Of a stretch of 22,838 nucleotides of DNA, positions 1 to 7,766 are shown in pieces. The notes beneath the pieces were generated by a model that saw nothing but the letters and a program-made list of their open reading frames with translations, ran no database searches and was not told the DNA's origin. Both the position numbers and the translations under genes were made by a program. The DNA is from a bacterium (lineage in GTDB: Bacteria > Patescibacteriota > Dojkabacteria > JAKAPS01 > JAJZLI01), in NCBI GenBank assembly GCA_021803645.1, contig JAJZLI010000027.1:1-22838 (forward strand), given 5' to 3'. Position 1 is the first letter of the stretch; the number at the start of each line of letters is the position of its first letter.

Positions 1-2
1 AA

Positions 3-938
3 GTAATGAAAAATAAAATATGGAAGAACATCCCCAAAAATGAAAAAATTAAGATTTCTCCTGAGGTGAAGAATATTTATTATCATACTAGTGGATCTGT
101 ATGTGTTATCCCAAGAGATGATAAAAACTGTATTGTTATACTTGATCCATTAGGTCATAAACCAACAGGTATTAAGGAGTTACAAGGAAAAGATACCACT
201 GGTGTTGGGAATGATTGGTCTACTATTTGGTCAGAAGAAATACAGCAACAATATAAATTATCGGCAATAGCTATAGGAAAAGAATTATATAGATTGTTTG
301 GATTCACAGGAATATTTGGGCCTGATTACATCATAGAAAAAACTGAAGATAATAAATTTGTATTAAGGCTAACAGAGTTAAACCCAAGATGTTTAGGAAC
401 TACACCATATCATACAATAAATGCACTTATTGCAAATAGAATACCCACTGAACTTGTATACTATATTTTAAAATTAGACAGTGATGGTTTATATACAAAT
501 AAACTACTATCTTTAATTGGAAATATTGATAATTATAACAATATTAGTTTGTACACTAAAGGTTGTTTCTACATAAAAATTTGTAGTCCTACTAACTCAA
601 AAAAAATTCAAAATGATATGAATGGTTTTTTTATATTTACAGGACAAAAAATAATTGGACCATTTAAAAATTTAAATTATTTTGATATATTTTCGAAAAA
701 TATTAATTATCAAAAAATATTACAATACTTTGATATTGTGGATAAGTATAATGACGATTGGATCATGATATATGTAAAAGCTCCTAATAAAGGTGATATA
801 CTTAAGGCATCACTAGTAACAATTGGATATATCATTGGATATAGCAATAATGCAATATTTTCTACTGATAGACCAACAGTTACAAGATATGGCAAAAAGC
901 TTTATGATTTAGTAATAACAAAAATGTATAATCCATAA
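3..938 (+). CDS. ATP-grasp domain protein, 5' end outside the window
   Basis: This is the C-terminal part of an ATP-grasp enzyme, a family that couples ATP hydrolysis to acyl-phosphate formation and then ligation to an amine or thiol. Visible signs are the hydrophobic run ending in FGPDYIIE, then VLRLTELNPRCLGTTPYHT, the usual late ATP-grasp metal-binding stretch (E...NPR with a following glycine). The frame is already open at the first base. The first ATG (position 6) falls inside what should be the middle of the ATP-grasp fold, so the true start probably lies upstream and the 310 residues seen are partial. It ends 3 bp from the stop of the convergent Nudix gene. The substrate cannot be told; family-level confidence is good, specific function is unknown. 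Confidence 0.65.
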   Translation, partial: VMKNKIWKNIPKNEKIKISPEVKNIYYHTSGSVCVIPRDDKNCIVILDPLGHKPTGIKELQGKDTTGVGNDWSTIWSEEIQQQYKLSAIAIGKELYRLFGFTGIFGPDYIIEKTEDNKFVLRLTELNPRCLGTTPYHTINALIANRIPTELVYYILKLDSDGLYTNKLLSLIGNIDNYNNISLYTKGCFYIKICSPTNSKKIQNDMNGFFIFTGQKIIGPFKNLNYFDIFSKNINYQKILQYFDIVDKYNDDWIMIYVKAPNKGDILKASLVTIGYIIGYSNNAIFSTDRPTVTRYGKKLYDLVITKMYNP

Positions 939-941
939 AAA

Positions 942-1499
942 CTACATTTTTTTTGCTTTAAAAAATGACCAGGCTGCAAGTACAGAATAATTAACAATTT
1001 TCCCATTTAAAATCATTTTTTCAAGAGTAGAGAATGGGATCCATTCAGAACGTATATCTTCTTCTAAGTCTCCTTGTGTTTTGTGACCACTTTCAGGATT
1101 TTGTGTTAACACAATAAACATTTTTGCATCTGTTCTACGATTATTTATATAATACCACCCAATTTGTTCTAATTTGGTAGATTTGTATCCAGACTCCTCC
1201 ATTAATTCGCGTTTAGCTGCTTGGGAAGATGTTTCTCCTTTTTCAACCTTTCCGCCAGGAAATTGGTATAATACTTCGTTAACAGGATATGAATACTCTT
1301 TTTGGATAAGAATTTTTTCTTCTTTTATGCATAAAATAGTTATTGCATTTCCTGTATTTGCAAATCTTAAATAGGAAATTATTTGACCATTTGGAAGCTT
1401 TACATCATCTTCTATCAAAGTAATTCGTGAATGTTTAAATAATTCATGGGAATTTAAATGTTCCCAATTTTTAATTTTATTTTCTTCTTTTTTATTCAT
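942..1499 (-). CDS. Nudix hydrolase, ADP-sugar/ADP-ribose pyrophosphatase-like
   Basis: The 185-residue protein has a complete Nudix box at residues 83-105: G83, E89, R97-E98, E101-E102, G104, matching Gx5Ex7REUxEExGU. Such enzymes hydrolyse nucleoside diphosphates linked to another group, using Mg2+ held by the box glutamates. The size and the sequence before the box (IQKEYSYPVNEVLYQFPGG) resemble ADP-ribose/ADP-sugar pyrophosphatases more than MutT. Its ATG overlaps the stop of the upstream nucleotidyltransferase by 8 nt (ATGAATAA), so it is probably translationally coupled as the third gene of the glycosyltransferase operon. Hydrolysis of the nucleotide sugar made by the preceding gene is an attractive inference, unproven. 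No clear Shine-Dalgarno sequence is seen. Confidence 0.85.
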   Translation of the reverse strand: MNKKEENKIKNWEHLNSHELFKHSRITLIEDDVKLPNGQIISYLRFANTGNAITILCIKEEKILIQKEYSYPVNEVLYQFPGGKVEKGETSSQAAKRELMEESGYKSTKLEQIGWYYINNRRTDAKMFIVLTQNPESGHKTQGDLEEDIRSEWIPFSTLEKMILNGKIVNYSVLAAWSFFKAKKM

Positions 1500-2388
1500 C
1501 TATTCTAGTAACATTATAACCATTTAATGATGAAGAAACTATACTTTTTTTTATTTCTTTGACTTTACTTAAATCAACATCATCTAAAATCACACTTGAA
1601 TGAATTTCCACATTAGAATTAATTTGTGCTTTTCTAGAGATTACATTTCTATTTTTACTTAATCGCATATTATTTCTATAATATCGTTGCAGTGTTCCTG
1701 TATCATCCCAATATCCATTTTCAGGTAAAGTAAAAGATGCAACATTAGCTTGCATTACCATAGGAAGAAAGATATGAGAATACACACTGAATAATTCTCC
1801 ATCCCAACCTTCCAATATTTTAGTTCGAAGACATTCTAGAAGAGCTCTATTTTTCATTATATATGTACCTGTAGAACTTAAGCAACCTTCAGTGTAACTC
1901 TCTTGAGTGGCCAATACAAGTCCATTTTCTACTTCAATATATGATCCATAATTTTTGGGAGGAACTGCCAATATTGTCATATCTTTTTGCATATCATTAT
2001 GGTATTTACTAAAAGCAGATAATGAGAATCCTTCATATACATGATCCGAGCATAATATAACCATATTCCCATTAGGATCTTCACGACAAAGAATTCGGTA
2101 ATAATCGAGTAAAGATCCAGCACCTACTTCTCTTTTATCCATTAGAGGTATTACGTTAGGAAACATGGAAATATGTGCTTCAACTTCTTCAGATTTTATA
2201 GGATCATGATTGGTAAAAACAAAACTATGGTCAGCGACTGCACTTATCTCTAAAGAAAAATCTATTAAACGTCTATCTGATGATCCCATAAGTAATAAAG
2301 GTTTTTGATTGGAGGGTCTCAATGTATGTGGATATAGTCTTGTTGCTCTTCCTCCTGCAAATATACAGCTTGTTAATGTTTCAGGCAT
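1492..2388 (-). CDS. Sugar-1-phosphate nucleotidyltransferase, GlgC-like
   Basis: The 298-residue protein belongs to the NTP_transferase family, which makes NDP-sugars from NTP and sugar-1-phosphate. The N-terminal signature reads FAGGRATRLYPHTLRPSNQKP (residues 10-30), the phosphate-binding loop with its basic residues and the KP pair. LCSDHVYEG further on resembles the GDHVY metal/substrate motif of ADP-glucose pyrophosphorylases, and YWDDTGTLQRYY matches the usual W-DTGT-YY region. A short tail after about residue 245 (ISRKAQINSNVEIHSSVILDD) looks like a truncated left-handed beta-helix. It sits between a GT4 glycosyltransferase (8-nt overlap, ATGCCTGA) and a Nudix hydrolase. Supply of an activated sugar for the glycosyltransferase is likely; which sugar and nucleotide is not determinable. 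Confidence 0.8.
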   Translation of the reverse strand: MPETLTSCIFAGGRATRLYPHTLRPSNQKPLLLMGSSDRRLIDFSLEISAVADHSFVFTNHDPIKSEEVEAHISMFPNVIPLMDKREVGAGSLLDYYRILCREDPNGNMVILCSDHVYEGFSLSAFSKYHNDMQKDMTILAVPPKNYGSYIEVENGLVLATQESYTEGCLSSTGTYIMKNRALLECLRTKILEGWDGELFSVYSHIFLPMVMQANVASFTLPENGYWDDTGTLQRYYRNNMRLSKNRNVISRKAQINSNVEIHSSVILDDVDLSKVKEIKKSIVSSSLNGYNVTRIDE

Positions 2389-3577
2389 TTTGTTTTCTAA
2401 ATATAATATTAGTATAAGATTCCTCTATAAAGTCTACAAATTTACTCATATCAAATTTTTGAATGCTTTCTGGCCCATTACTAGCTAACTGATTGGCTAA
2501 CGATTTATTTTTCAGGAGGGTCAATATTGATTCGGCTAGTTTTTTACTATTTTTTGGAGGTACCATTAAACAATTATATCCATCTATCCCAACTTCATTT
2601 AACCCTGGGACGTTAGTAGCAACTAATGGTATTCCTAAAGCCAATGCTTCTATGGCAGTAAACCCTAATCCCTCATAATACGAAGGTGTAATAACTATAT
2701 TTGATCGTTTATATATTTCTGGCATATGCCTTCTTAATATTATTTTATTTGGTATTAAAACTTTATTACTTACTCCAAGTGTAGAGGCCAGATCTCTGAT
2801 TTCTTTAGCAAAAGATTCACTATATGGATCAATCATTCCAGTCAACAAAAGCTTGGAAGGGTAGATTTTATTTACCAAAGCAAATGCTTCAATACCTTCT
2901 TTTATTCCTTTCTGTTGTGTTATCCTTCCTGGTAAAGTAATTAAGATGTCATTGTTAGTAAGGTTGTTACCAAAATAAAGTCTGAGATCAAGATTACTAT
3001 TATTTTTTAGATCTGTATTAAATTCATCAATATCTATGCCGTGATAAGTGAAGTTAGTGATTTTAGGATCAGCACCTAAAAATAATGCAGACTCATAACT
3101 ACATTTACTCCCCAGAATTAATTGATCATATTTCTGCATTTGAATGATATTCTTTGCAAGTTGTAAATCTAATTCAGGTTCCTTATATAATCCAAATGCT
3201 CTTTGCTTTTTATATGGAGTATTCCAAAAAGTGAATATTACAGGAAATTCATACAAATCTCTCATTAATGAAAAAAGGAACATCGGCATATAGCTGAATG
3301 TATGTAAAATATCAAAATTGGATTTTTTAAGTAAATTATGTAATTGTATTGTAACATCACGAAAACCAACATTTCCTAAAGCAAAATCAATATATGAGTT
3401 AATATACTCAACATTGAAAGGTAGATCTTCATTCTTAAGTAATTGTTTGTTTCCTTCATCCACAACGACAGTGATATTGTGACCCCTTTTAGATAAATCT
3501 TTTGCTATTAAATATGTAGCTGTAGCACTCCCAGAAATTTTTGGATAGAAACTTCCAGCAAGTAGAATAATTTTCAT
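2381..3577 (-). CDS. Glycosyltransferase family 4 (GT-B fold)
   Basis: The 398-residue protein is a retaining GT-B glycosyltransferase. The N-terminal domain begins MKIILLAGSFYPKISGSATATYLIAKDLSKRGH, the usual Rossmann start with a flexible acceptor loop. The C-terminal domain shows LPGRITQQKGIKEGIEAF and the donor-binding Ex7E motif in YYEGLGFTAIEALALG, followed by IPLVATNVPGLNEV. There is no signal peptide or membrane segment, so it is cytosolic or peripheral. It is first in an operon with a GlgC-like nucleotidyltransferase and a Nudix hydrolase, which suggests polysaccharide, glycan or storage-glucan synthesis. About 104 bp upstream of its start is a perfect TTGCTATGCATAGCAA dyad with a TACGAT -10 candidate, so it may belong to the regulon described in the findings. 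No Shine-Dalgarno is obvious. Confidence 0.88.
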   Translation of the reverse strand: MKIILLAGSFYPKISGSATATYLIAKDLSKRGHNITVVVDEGNKQLLKNEDLPFNVEYINSYIDFALGNVGFRDVTIQLHNLLKKSNFDILHTFSYMPMFLFSLMRDLYEFPVIFTFWNTPYKKQRAFGLYKEPELDLQLAKNIIQMQKYDQLILGSKCSYESALFLGADPKITNFTYHGIDIDEFNTDLKNNSNLDLRLYFGNNLTNNDILITLPGRITQQKGIKEGIEAFALVNKIYPSKLLLTGMIDPYSESFAKEIRDLASTLGVSNKVLIPNKIILRRHMPEIYKRSNIVITPSYYEGLGFTAIEALALGIPLVATNVPGLNEVGIDGYNCLMVPPKNSKKLAESILTLLKNKSLANQLASNGPESIQKFDMSKFVDFIEESYTNIIFRKQNA

Positions 3578-3652
3578 AAATATGTCTTACAGTAAAAATA
3601 TACTTCTAATATAAATAAACTTTTTAAGTCTATATATTTAATCAGTAATTAT

Positions 3653-3698
3653 ATCGTAATACTTATTGATAAATTTGTCTTTGCTATGCATAGCAAAT
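3653..3698 (-). promoter_or_regulatory. Operator site 1 and promoter of the glycosyltransferase operon
   Basis: The dyad TTGCTATGCATAGCAA lies at 3681-3696 and is a perfect palindrome that extends by one base pair on each side. Reading towards the glycosyltransferase, TACGAT (3658 to 3653, minus strand) starts 30.5 bp from the dyad centre, the same distance seen at four other sites. It would start RNA near 3646 and give a leader of about 70 nt. The 18-bp stretch from 3681 to 3698 is identical to 13315-13332. Nothing else is recognisable in the gap 3578-3762 apart from this site. Confidence 0.6.
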
Positions 3699-3762
3699 TT
3701 TAATGAGTGTGTTAACTTAATAGAATAATTTTATGTGTATTTTTTGTAAATATAGATAATTT

Positions 3763-3834
3763 TTGGGAGACTAGGAGTCGAACCTAGAGTCTCTGCGTCC
3801 AGAGCGCAATGTTTTGCCATTAAACTATCTCCCA
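3763..3834 (-). tRNA. tRNA-Gln (anticodon CUG)
   Basis: The minus strand folds into a full 72-nt cloverleaf. The acceptor stem pairs TGGGAGA with TCTCCCA, the D stem GTTT with AAAC, the anticodon stem TTGCG with CGCAG around loop CTCTGGA, and the T stem CTAGG with CCTAG around TTCGACT. Loop positions 34-36 read CTG, so it decodes CAG as glutamine. The discriminator is A (3763) and no CCA is encoded. The first 10 nt are shared with the end of gltX: the gltX codons ATT-GGG-AGA-TAG form the 5' acceptor strand. In organisms lacking GlnRS, GluRS mischarges this tRNA and GatCAB amidates it. Confidence 0.95.
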
Positions 3835-5249
3835 ATGCTGTTTTGTATTCTTTTTTCAACTTCTTCTATTCCTAGTATATCAAGTGTGTCTATAAGAGGA
3901 GGAGATACCTTTCTTCCACATGTTGCAATTCTAATGACCATGAAAAAATCTCCTACATTATATTTTTCTTGTAATGCATGCTCTTTAAGTTTTAATTCAC
4001 TGTCTTTATTAATACCATTATCTTTTAAGGTTTTTAATGCAAACTTTAATATTTTATCTGTAGTTTCTTTGTCATATTTTTCATGTAATAACTCCGAAGG
4101 AGGAAAAATATCTTCTACAAAAAATGAAATTAAGTCATTAATTTCATTTAATTTTTTTATCCTTTCTTGAGTAATTTTCAATATTTTATCTAATTTTGAT
4201 GGTTTGATATCATATTTTAAATATGGTTTAACCAATTTTTTCAATTCATCTATACTTTTTTTTCTTATATATACACCGTTAATCCAGTTTAATTTATCTA
4301 TATCAAATATTGGTCCAGATTTTGTCATCCTATCAAAAGAAAATTTCTTTATGAACTCATGTGTGGATATAATTTCTTCTCCAGAAGGATTAGACCATCC
4401 AAGAAGTATAAGAAAGTTGATTATTGCCTCAGGTAAATATCCTTGTTCTTTATACCATAAAATAGATGTATTATTTTTTCTTTTTGATATTTTTGACCTA
4501 TCTTTGTTTCTAAGAAGTGATGTATGGGCAAATGATGGAACTTCCCATCCAAACGCTTTATATAAAAGTATATGTTTGGGGGTTGAAGATATCCATTCTT
4601 CCCCTCTTATGACATGCGTTATTTTCATAAGATGGTCATCTACAATTGATGCAAAATGATAAGTAGGGAATCCATCATTTTTTATTAGTACTTGATCATC
4701 TATTGAGTCTGTATTAATAGAAACCTCTCCTCTTATAAGGTCATTAAATTTTATATCTATTCCTGGCTTTACATTTAGTCTTATGACATACTCTTTTCCT
4801 TCTTTTATATTTATTTCTACTTCTTCTTTAGTTAGGGATAAACATTTCTTGTCATATTTCGGTTGTGTGTGTGAATGTATTTGTGTATTTCTAAGCCCTT
4901 CTAGTCTTTCTTTTGTACAAAAACAATAGTATGCACTTTCGTTATCTAAAAGCTTCTTTATATATTCTTTATAAATATGTAACCTTTTGGATTGTACATA
5001 AGGGGCATATTGTCCTCCAATTTCTGGAGATTCATCTGCCTCAATGCCTAGCCAGTTGAGGTTTTCAATAATTATCTTGTCTGTACCTTCAATGTATCTT
5101 TCTCTATCTGTATCTTCTATCCTTATTATAAATTTTCCTCCATTCTGTCTTGCAAATGCTAAATTAAATATGCTTATATATGCAGTTCCAATATGAGGGT
5201 CTCCTGTTGGTGATGGGGCTATTCTTGTTCTGATTTCTTTGTTTGTCAT
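3825..5249 (-). CDS. gltX: Glutamyl-tRNA synthetase (possibly non-discriminating)
   Basis: This is a class I aminoacyl-tRNA synthetase of 474 residues, normal for bacterial GluRS. The N-terminus RIAPSPTGDPHIGTAYISIF carries the HIGH-type signature (HIGT), followed by IRIEDTDRERY, the usual glutamate/ATP pocket. The KMSKS-type loop is DRSKISKRK. CFC plus a later cysteine (residues about 109-132) recall the zinc-binding insertion. It attaches glutamate to tRNA-Glu, and the directly linked tRNA-Gln suggests that it also charges that tRNA. The last four codons and the TAG stop lie inside the tRNA-Gln gene on the same strand. TATAAT on the minus strand at 5283-5278 is a likely -10. Discriminating status needs alignment. 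Confidence 0.96.
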   Translation of the reverse strand: MTNKEIRTRIAPSPTGDPHIGTAYISIFNLAFARQNGGKFIIRIEDTDRERYIEGTDKIIIENLNWLGIEADESPEIGGQYAPYVQSKRLHIYKEYIKKLLDNESAYYCFCTKERLEGLRNTQIHSHTQPKYDKKCLSLTKEEVEINIKEGKEYVIRLNVKPGIDIKFNDLIRGEVSINTDSIDDQVLIKNDGFPTYHFASIVDDHLMKITHVIRGEEWISSTPKHILLYKAFGWEVPSFAHTSLLRNKDRSKISKRKNNTSILWYKEQGYLPEAIINFLILLGWSNPSGEEIISTHEFIKKFSFDRMTKSGPIFDIDKLNWINGVYIRKKSIDELKKLVKPYLKYDIKPSKLDKILKITQERIKKLNEINDLISFFVEDIFPPSELLHEKYDKETTDKILKFALKTLKDNGINKDSELKLKEHALQEKYNVGDFFMVIRIATCGRKVSPPLIDTLDILGIEEVEKRIQNSIGR

Positions 5250-5277
5250 AACGCATTAAATGCTGTAATATTAAGTG

Positions 5278-5287
5278 ATTATATATT
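5278..5287. promoter_or_regulatory. Overlapping divergent -10 elements of gltX and the surface protein gene
   Basis: In the 50-bp gap between two divergent starts the minus strand reads TATAAT (5283-5278), placed about 22 nt before a full gltX leader. The plus strand reads TATATT (5282-5287), which would give a very short leader for the gene starting at 5300. The -35 regions are weak. This is inferred from hexamer match and spacing only. Confidence 0.4.
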
Positions 5288-5299
5288 AAAAATAGAGAT

Positions 5300-6454
5300 A
5301 TGTCAGCATTAACGAAGGTAATTTCTTATACTAAAAGATTCTTTGTAGTGGGTGCAATTATTCTTGCAGGTATTATCATTATGTCATTAATAACCTCTAT
5401 TGTGAGTAAAATTATTAAAAATAATAAATTAATACATAAGAATCAAATTGCTTCAGAAAGTTTTGGTCCTATTACACCTCCTGTGTTTAAAAGTATCTCT
5501 CTTCCTTCAGGGGATAATCCAACTTATGTTCTCTCCACACCTTCTGGAGGATTTCCACAGGTAGGAAATATTATGAATGTATATAGTGTGATCAGTCCTC
5601 AGGTTAGCGTTGACTCCCTTGCTAATGCACAGACTCTTGTTTCAAATATGGGAGTACAGAATGTTAACTCATACAACCAATTAGGGGATGTCCAATATGA
5701 ATGGCAGAGCAATGAACATGATATCATTTTTAATATTGATTCATTAAATTTCACTATTAATCTTACTACATCAATTAATTCATATTTATCCTATCAGGCC
5801 CAAAACCAGTATACAACCAATAACTTTTCTTCACCCTCAGATGCAGTTAGTGCTGTATATGATTTTCTCTCATCCTTAAGTACAGCTTCAACTTCTCAAA
5901 ACTCTCTTATTCCAAGTTTAAACATGTCTAATTTTTCTACTGTGCCAGTTAGTATTAATCCTGAGTCTGGCAGTATTGATCTTTCTAATGTTACTGGTGC
6001 TCTTACAAATGGGTATTATGTATTTTATTCTAAAAACATTAATGGATACAAAGTATATTCTGATAATCCCAAAACATCTACAATTCAATTCCTTATAAAT
6101 AGTACAAATATATCGAATTTAGATGGATTGATTCAAGCAAGTTTTGTGAATTATCACATAAATACTTCCTCGTATAGTACTTATTATATAGTTTCACCAG
6201 AAACTGCTTATTCAGAAATAAAAAGTGGGAAGGGTGCTTTGGTGTATATATCTCAAGACAATAGTGACTCTCTCTCTCCTGAAAGTTCTCCTCAGTCAGT
6301 ATCAAAGTTTTATATAAATAAGATTTCTTTAGGGTACTATCAGGGGAATAATTATAGGCAGTATCTTACTCCAATATATGTATTCTCTGGTGTAGTATAC
6401 TTTACAGATGGAACGCAAGGGACCTTCGATTATTATGTTAATGCTCTTACCTAA
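5300..6454 (+). CDS. Membrane-anchored extracellular protein, function unknown
   Basis: The 384-residue protein is not recognised as a named family. The N-terminus has basic residues (KVISYTKR) followed by one hydrophobic segment at about residues 15-37 (VVGAIILAGIIIMSLITSIV) and another basic stretch (KIIKNNK). This fits an uncleaved signal anchor with the rest outside the cell. The remainder is rich in Ser, Asn, Thr and Tyr with very few Cys, typical of exported beta-rich domains; YFTDGTQGTFDYYVNAL closes it. It diverges from gltX by 50 bp and converges on aspS with a 4-bp gap. A surface or envelope role is inference from topology. Confidence 0.75.
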   Translation: MSALTKVISYTKRFFVVGAIILAGIIIMSLITSIVSKIIKNNKLIHKNQIASESFGPITPPVFKSISLPSGDNPTYVLSTPSGGFPQVGNIMNVYSVISPQVSVDSLANAQTLVSNMGVQNVNSYNQLGDVQYEWQSNEHDIIFNIDSLNFTINLTTSINSYLSYQAQNQYTTNNFSSPSDAVSAVYDFLSSLSTASTSQNSLIPSLNMSNFSTVPVSINPESGSIDLSNVTGALTNGYYVFYSKNINGYKVYSDNPKTSTIQFLINSTNISNLDGLIQASFVNYHINTSSYSTYYIVSPETAYSEIKSGKGALVYISQDNSDSLSPESSPQSVSKFYINKISLGYYQGNNYRQYLTPIYVFSGVVYFTDGTQGTFDYYVNALT

Positions 6455-6458
6455 TATA

Positions 6459-7763
6459 TTATGGGCGTAATCTTTTAACATCTCTAGGAAACAGGGTTGC
6501 TTCCCTGATGTTAGATAAATTAAGTAATTGCTGTGTTAACCTTTCAAATCCCATTCCAAAACCACCCTCTGGTGGCATACCATATTTAAATATTTCTAAA
6601 TAATCTTCGTAATCTTCTACTTTTAACCCCTTTTTATATATTGCAGCAACAATCATATCATACTCATTTATTCTTTGTGATCCTGTTGTGATTTCTTCCC
6701 CTCTTAATATAAAGTCGAAACTTAGTGTATCTTCAGGGTTGTCTTTATCGGGCATTGTATAAAAAGGTCTTTTTGACGTTGGGTAATGTGTAATTATAAC
6801 CAAGTCTGAATTGTGTTTATCTTTTATGATTTTGGAAATTTGTCTTTCCCCCTCAGGAGAAAGATCATTTTCTGATCTCTCATCAAGTCCAGTTTCTTTA
6901 AATATCATCTCCTGAGCTTCTTTAAGCTTTATTTGTGGTATTTTTTTGGGTAGAGTAGGTAACGATACTTCAAGAGAATCTATATCTTCTTTATTTACCT
7001 TATTAATGTATTGAGATATATATTTGATAACATTAATTCCTGTATCAATAATGTCTTGATAACTTTTAATAAAGCCCATTTCAAAATCATATTGTATAAA
7101 CTCTGAAGTATGTCTGGAAGTTCCAAATTTTTCTGCCCTGTATGAATGAGCAATTGAAAATACCTTCTCAAATGACCCTATTGCCATTTGTTTATAAAGT
7201 TGAGCGCTTTGCCCTAAGTATGCATTTCTATCATAATATTTTATTTGAAATAGCTCTGATCCCCCTTCTGTTGCTGATCCTACTATTGTTGGAATAAATA
7301 TCTCAGTTGCACCTATACTTGTCATATATTCCCTATATGCCTGTGCCATTGAACTTTGAATTTTAAAAATCGACCTTAATTTTAGATTTCTAAGGGATAT
7401 TGCTCTATGGTCAAGAATTGTATCTAAATTAGCATTTATAACCGGTTTATTAATTTCTATAGGAAGTGGTTCATTTACCTTTGATAATATTTTTATCCTT
7501 GGATTGTGTATTTCACATTTTCCAGGTGCTCTTTTTTCTTCTTTACATATACCCTCAATCTCAAGAGGGCTTTCATCCATAATACTCTTGAGTTTTTCTT
7601 TTTCGACTTCATCTTCAACTATACACTGTATTAGACCATTACTATCCCTTAATATTAAGAATATAATTTTACCGAGTACCCTTTTTTGATATAGATGACC
7701 TTTAACTAGTACTTCTTTGTTATAGAAATTATGTAGTTGATCAGAGTATATCCTTTCCTTCAT
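6459..7763 (-). CDS. aspS: Aspartyl-tRNA synthetase, archaeal type, probably acting on tRNA-Asp and tRNA-Asn
   Basis: This is a class II synthetase of 434 residues. It has an N-terminal OB-fold anticodon domain (residues 1-100), motif 1 near IFIPTIV, motif 2 YRAEKFGTSRHTSEFIQYDFEM and motif 3 GMGFERL. HYPTSKRPFYTMPD and EEITTGSQRINEYD are AspRS rather than AsnRS features. The bacterial GAD insertion is absent, hence the length of about 430 instead of 590. In the anticodon domain, H23 and P80 occupy what appear to be the two positions known to be Trp/Lys in discriminating and His/Pro in non-discriminating archaeal-type AspRS. This points to Asp-tRNA-Asn synthesis followed by GatCAB amidation. 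It follows rny by 3 nt, in one operon. Confidence 0.93.
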   Translation of the reverse strand: MKERIYSDQLHNFYNKEVLVKGHLYQKRVLGKIIFLILRDSNGLIQCIVEDEVEKEKLKSIMDESPLEIEGICKEEKRAPGKCEIHNPRIKILSKVNEPLPIEINKPVINANLDTILDHRAISLRNLKLRSIFKIQSSMAQAYREYMTSIGATEIFIPTIVGSATEGGSELFQIKYYDRNAYLGQSAQLYKQMAIGSFEKVFSIAHSYRAEKFGTSRHTSEFIQYDFEMGFIKSYQDIIDTGINVIKYISQYINKVNKEDIDSLEVSLPTLPKKIPQIKLKEAQEMIFKETGLDERSENDLSPEGERQISKIIKDKHNSDLVIITHYPTSKRPFYTMPDKDNPEDTLSFDFILRGEEITTGSQRINEYDMIVAAIYKKGLKVEDYEDYLEIFKYGMPPEGGFGMGFERLTQQLLNLSNIREATLFPRDVKRLRP

Positions 7764-7766
7764 ATC

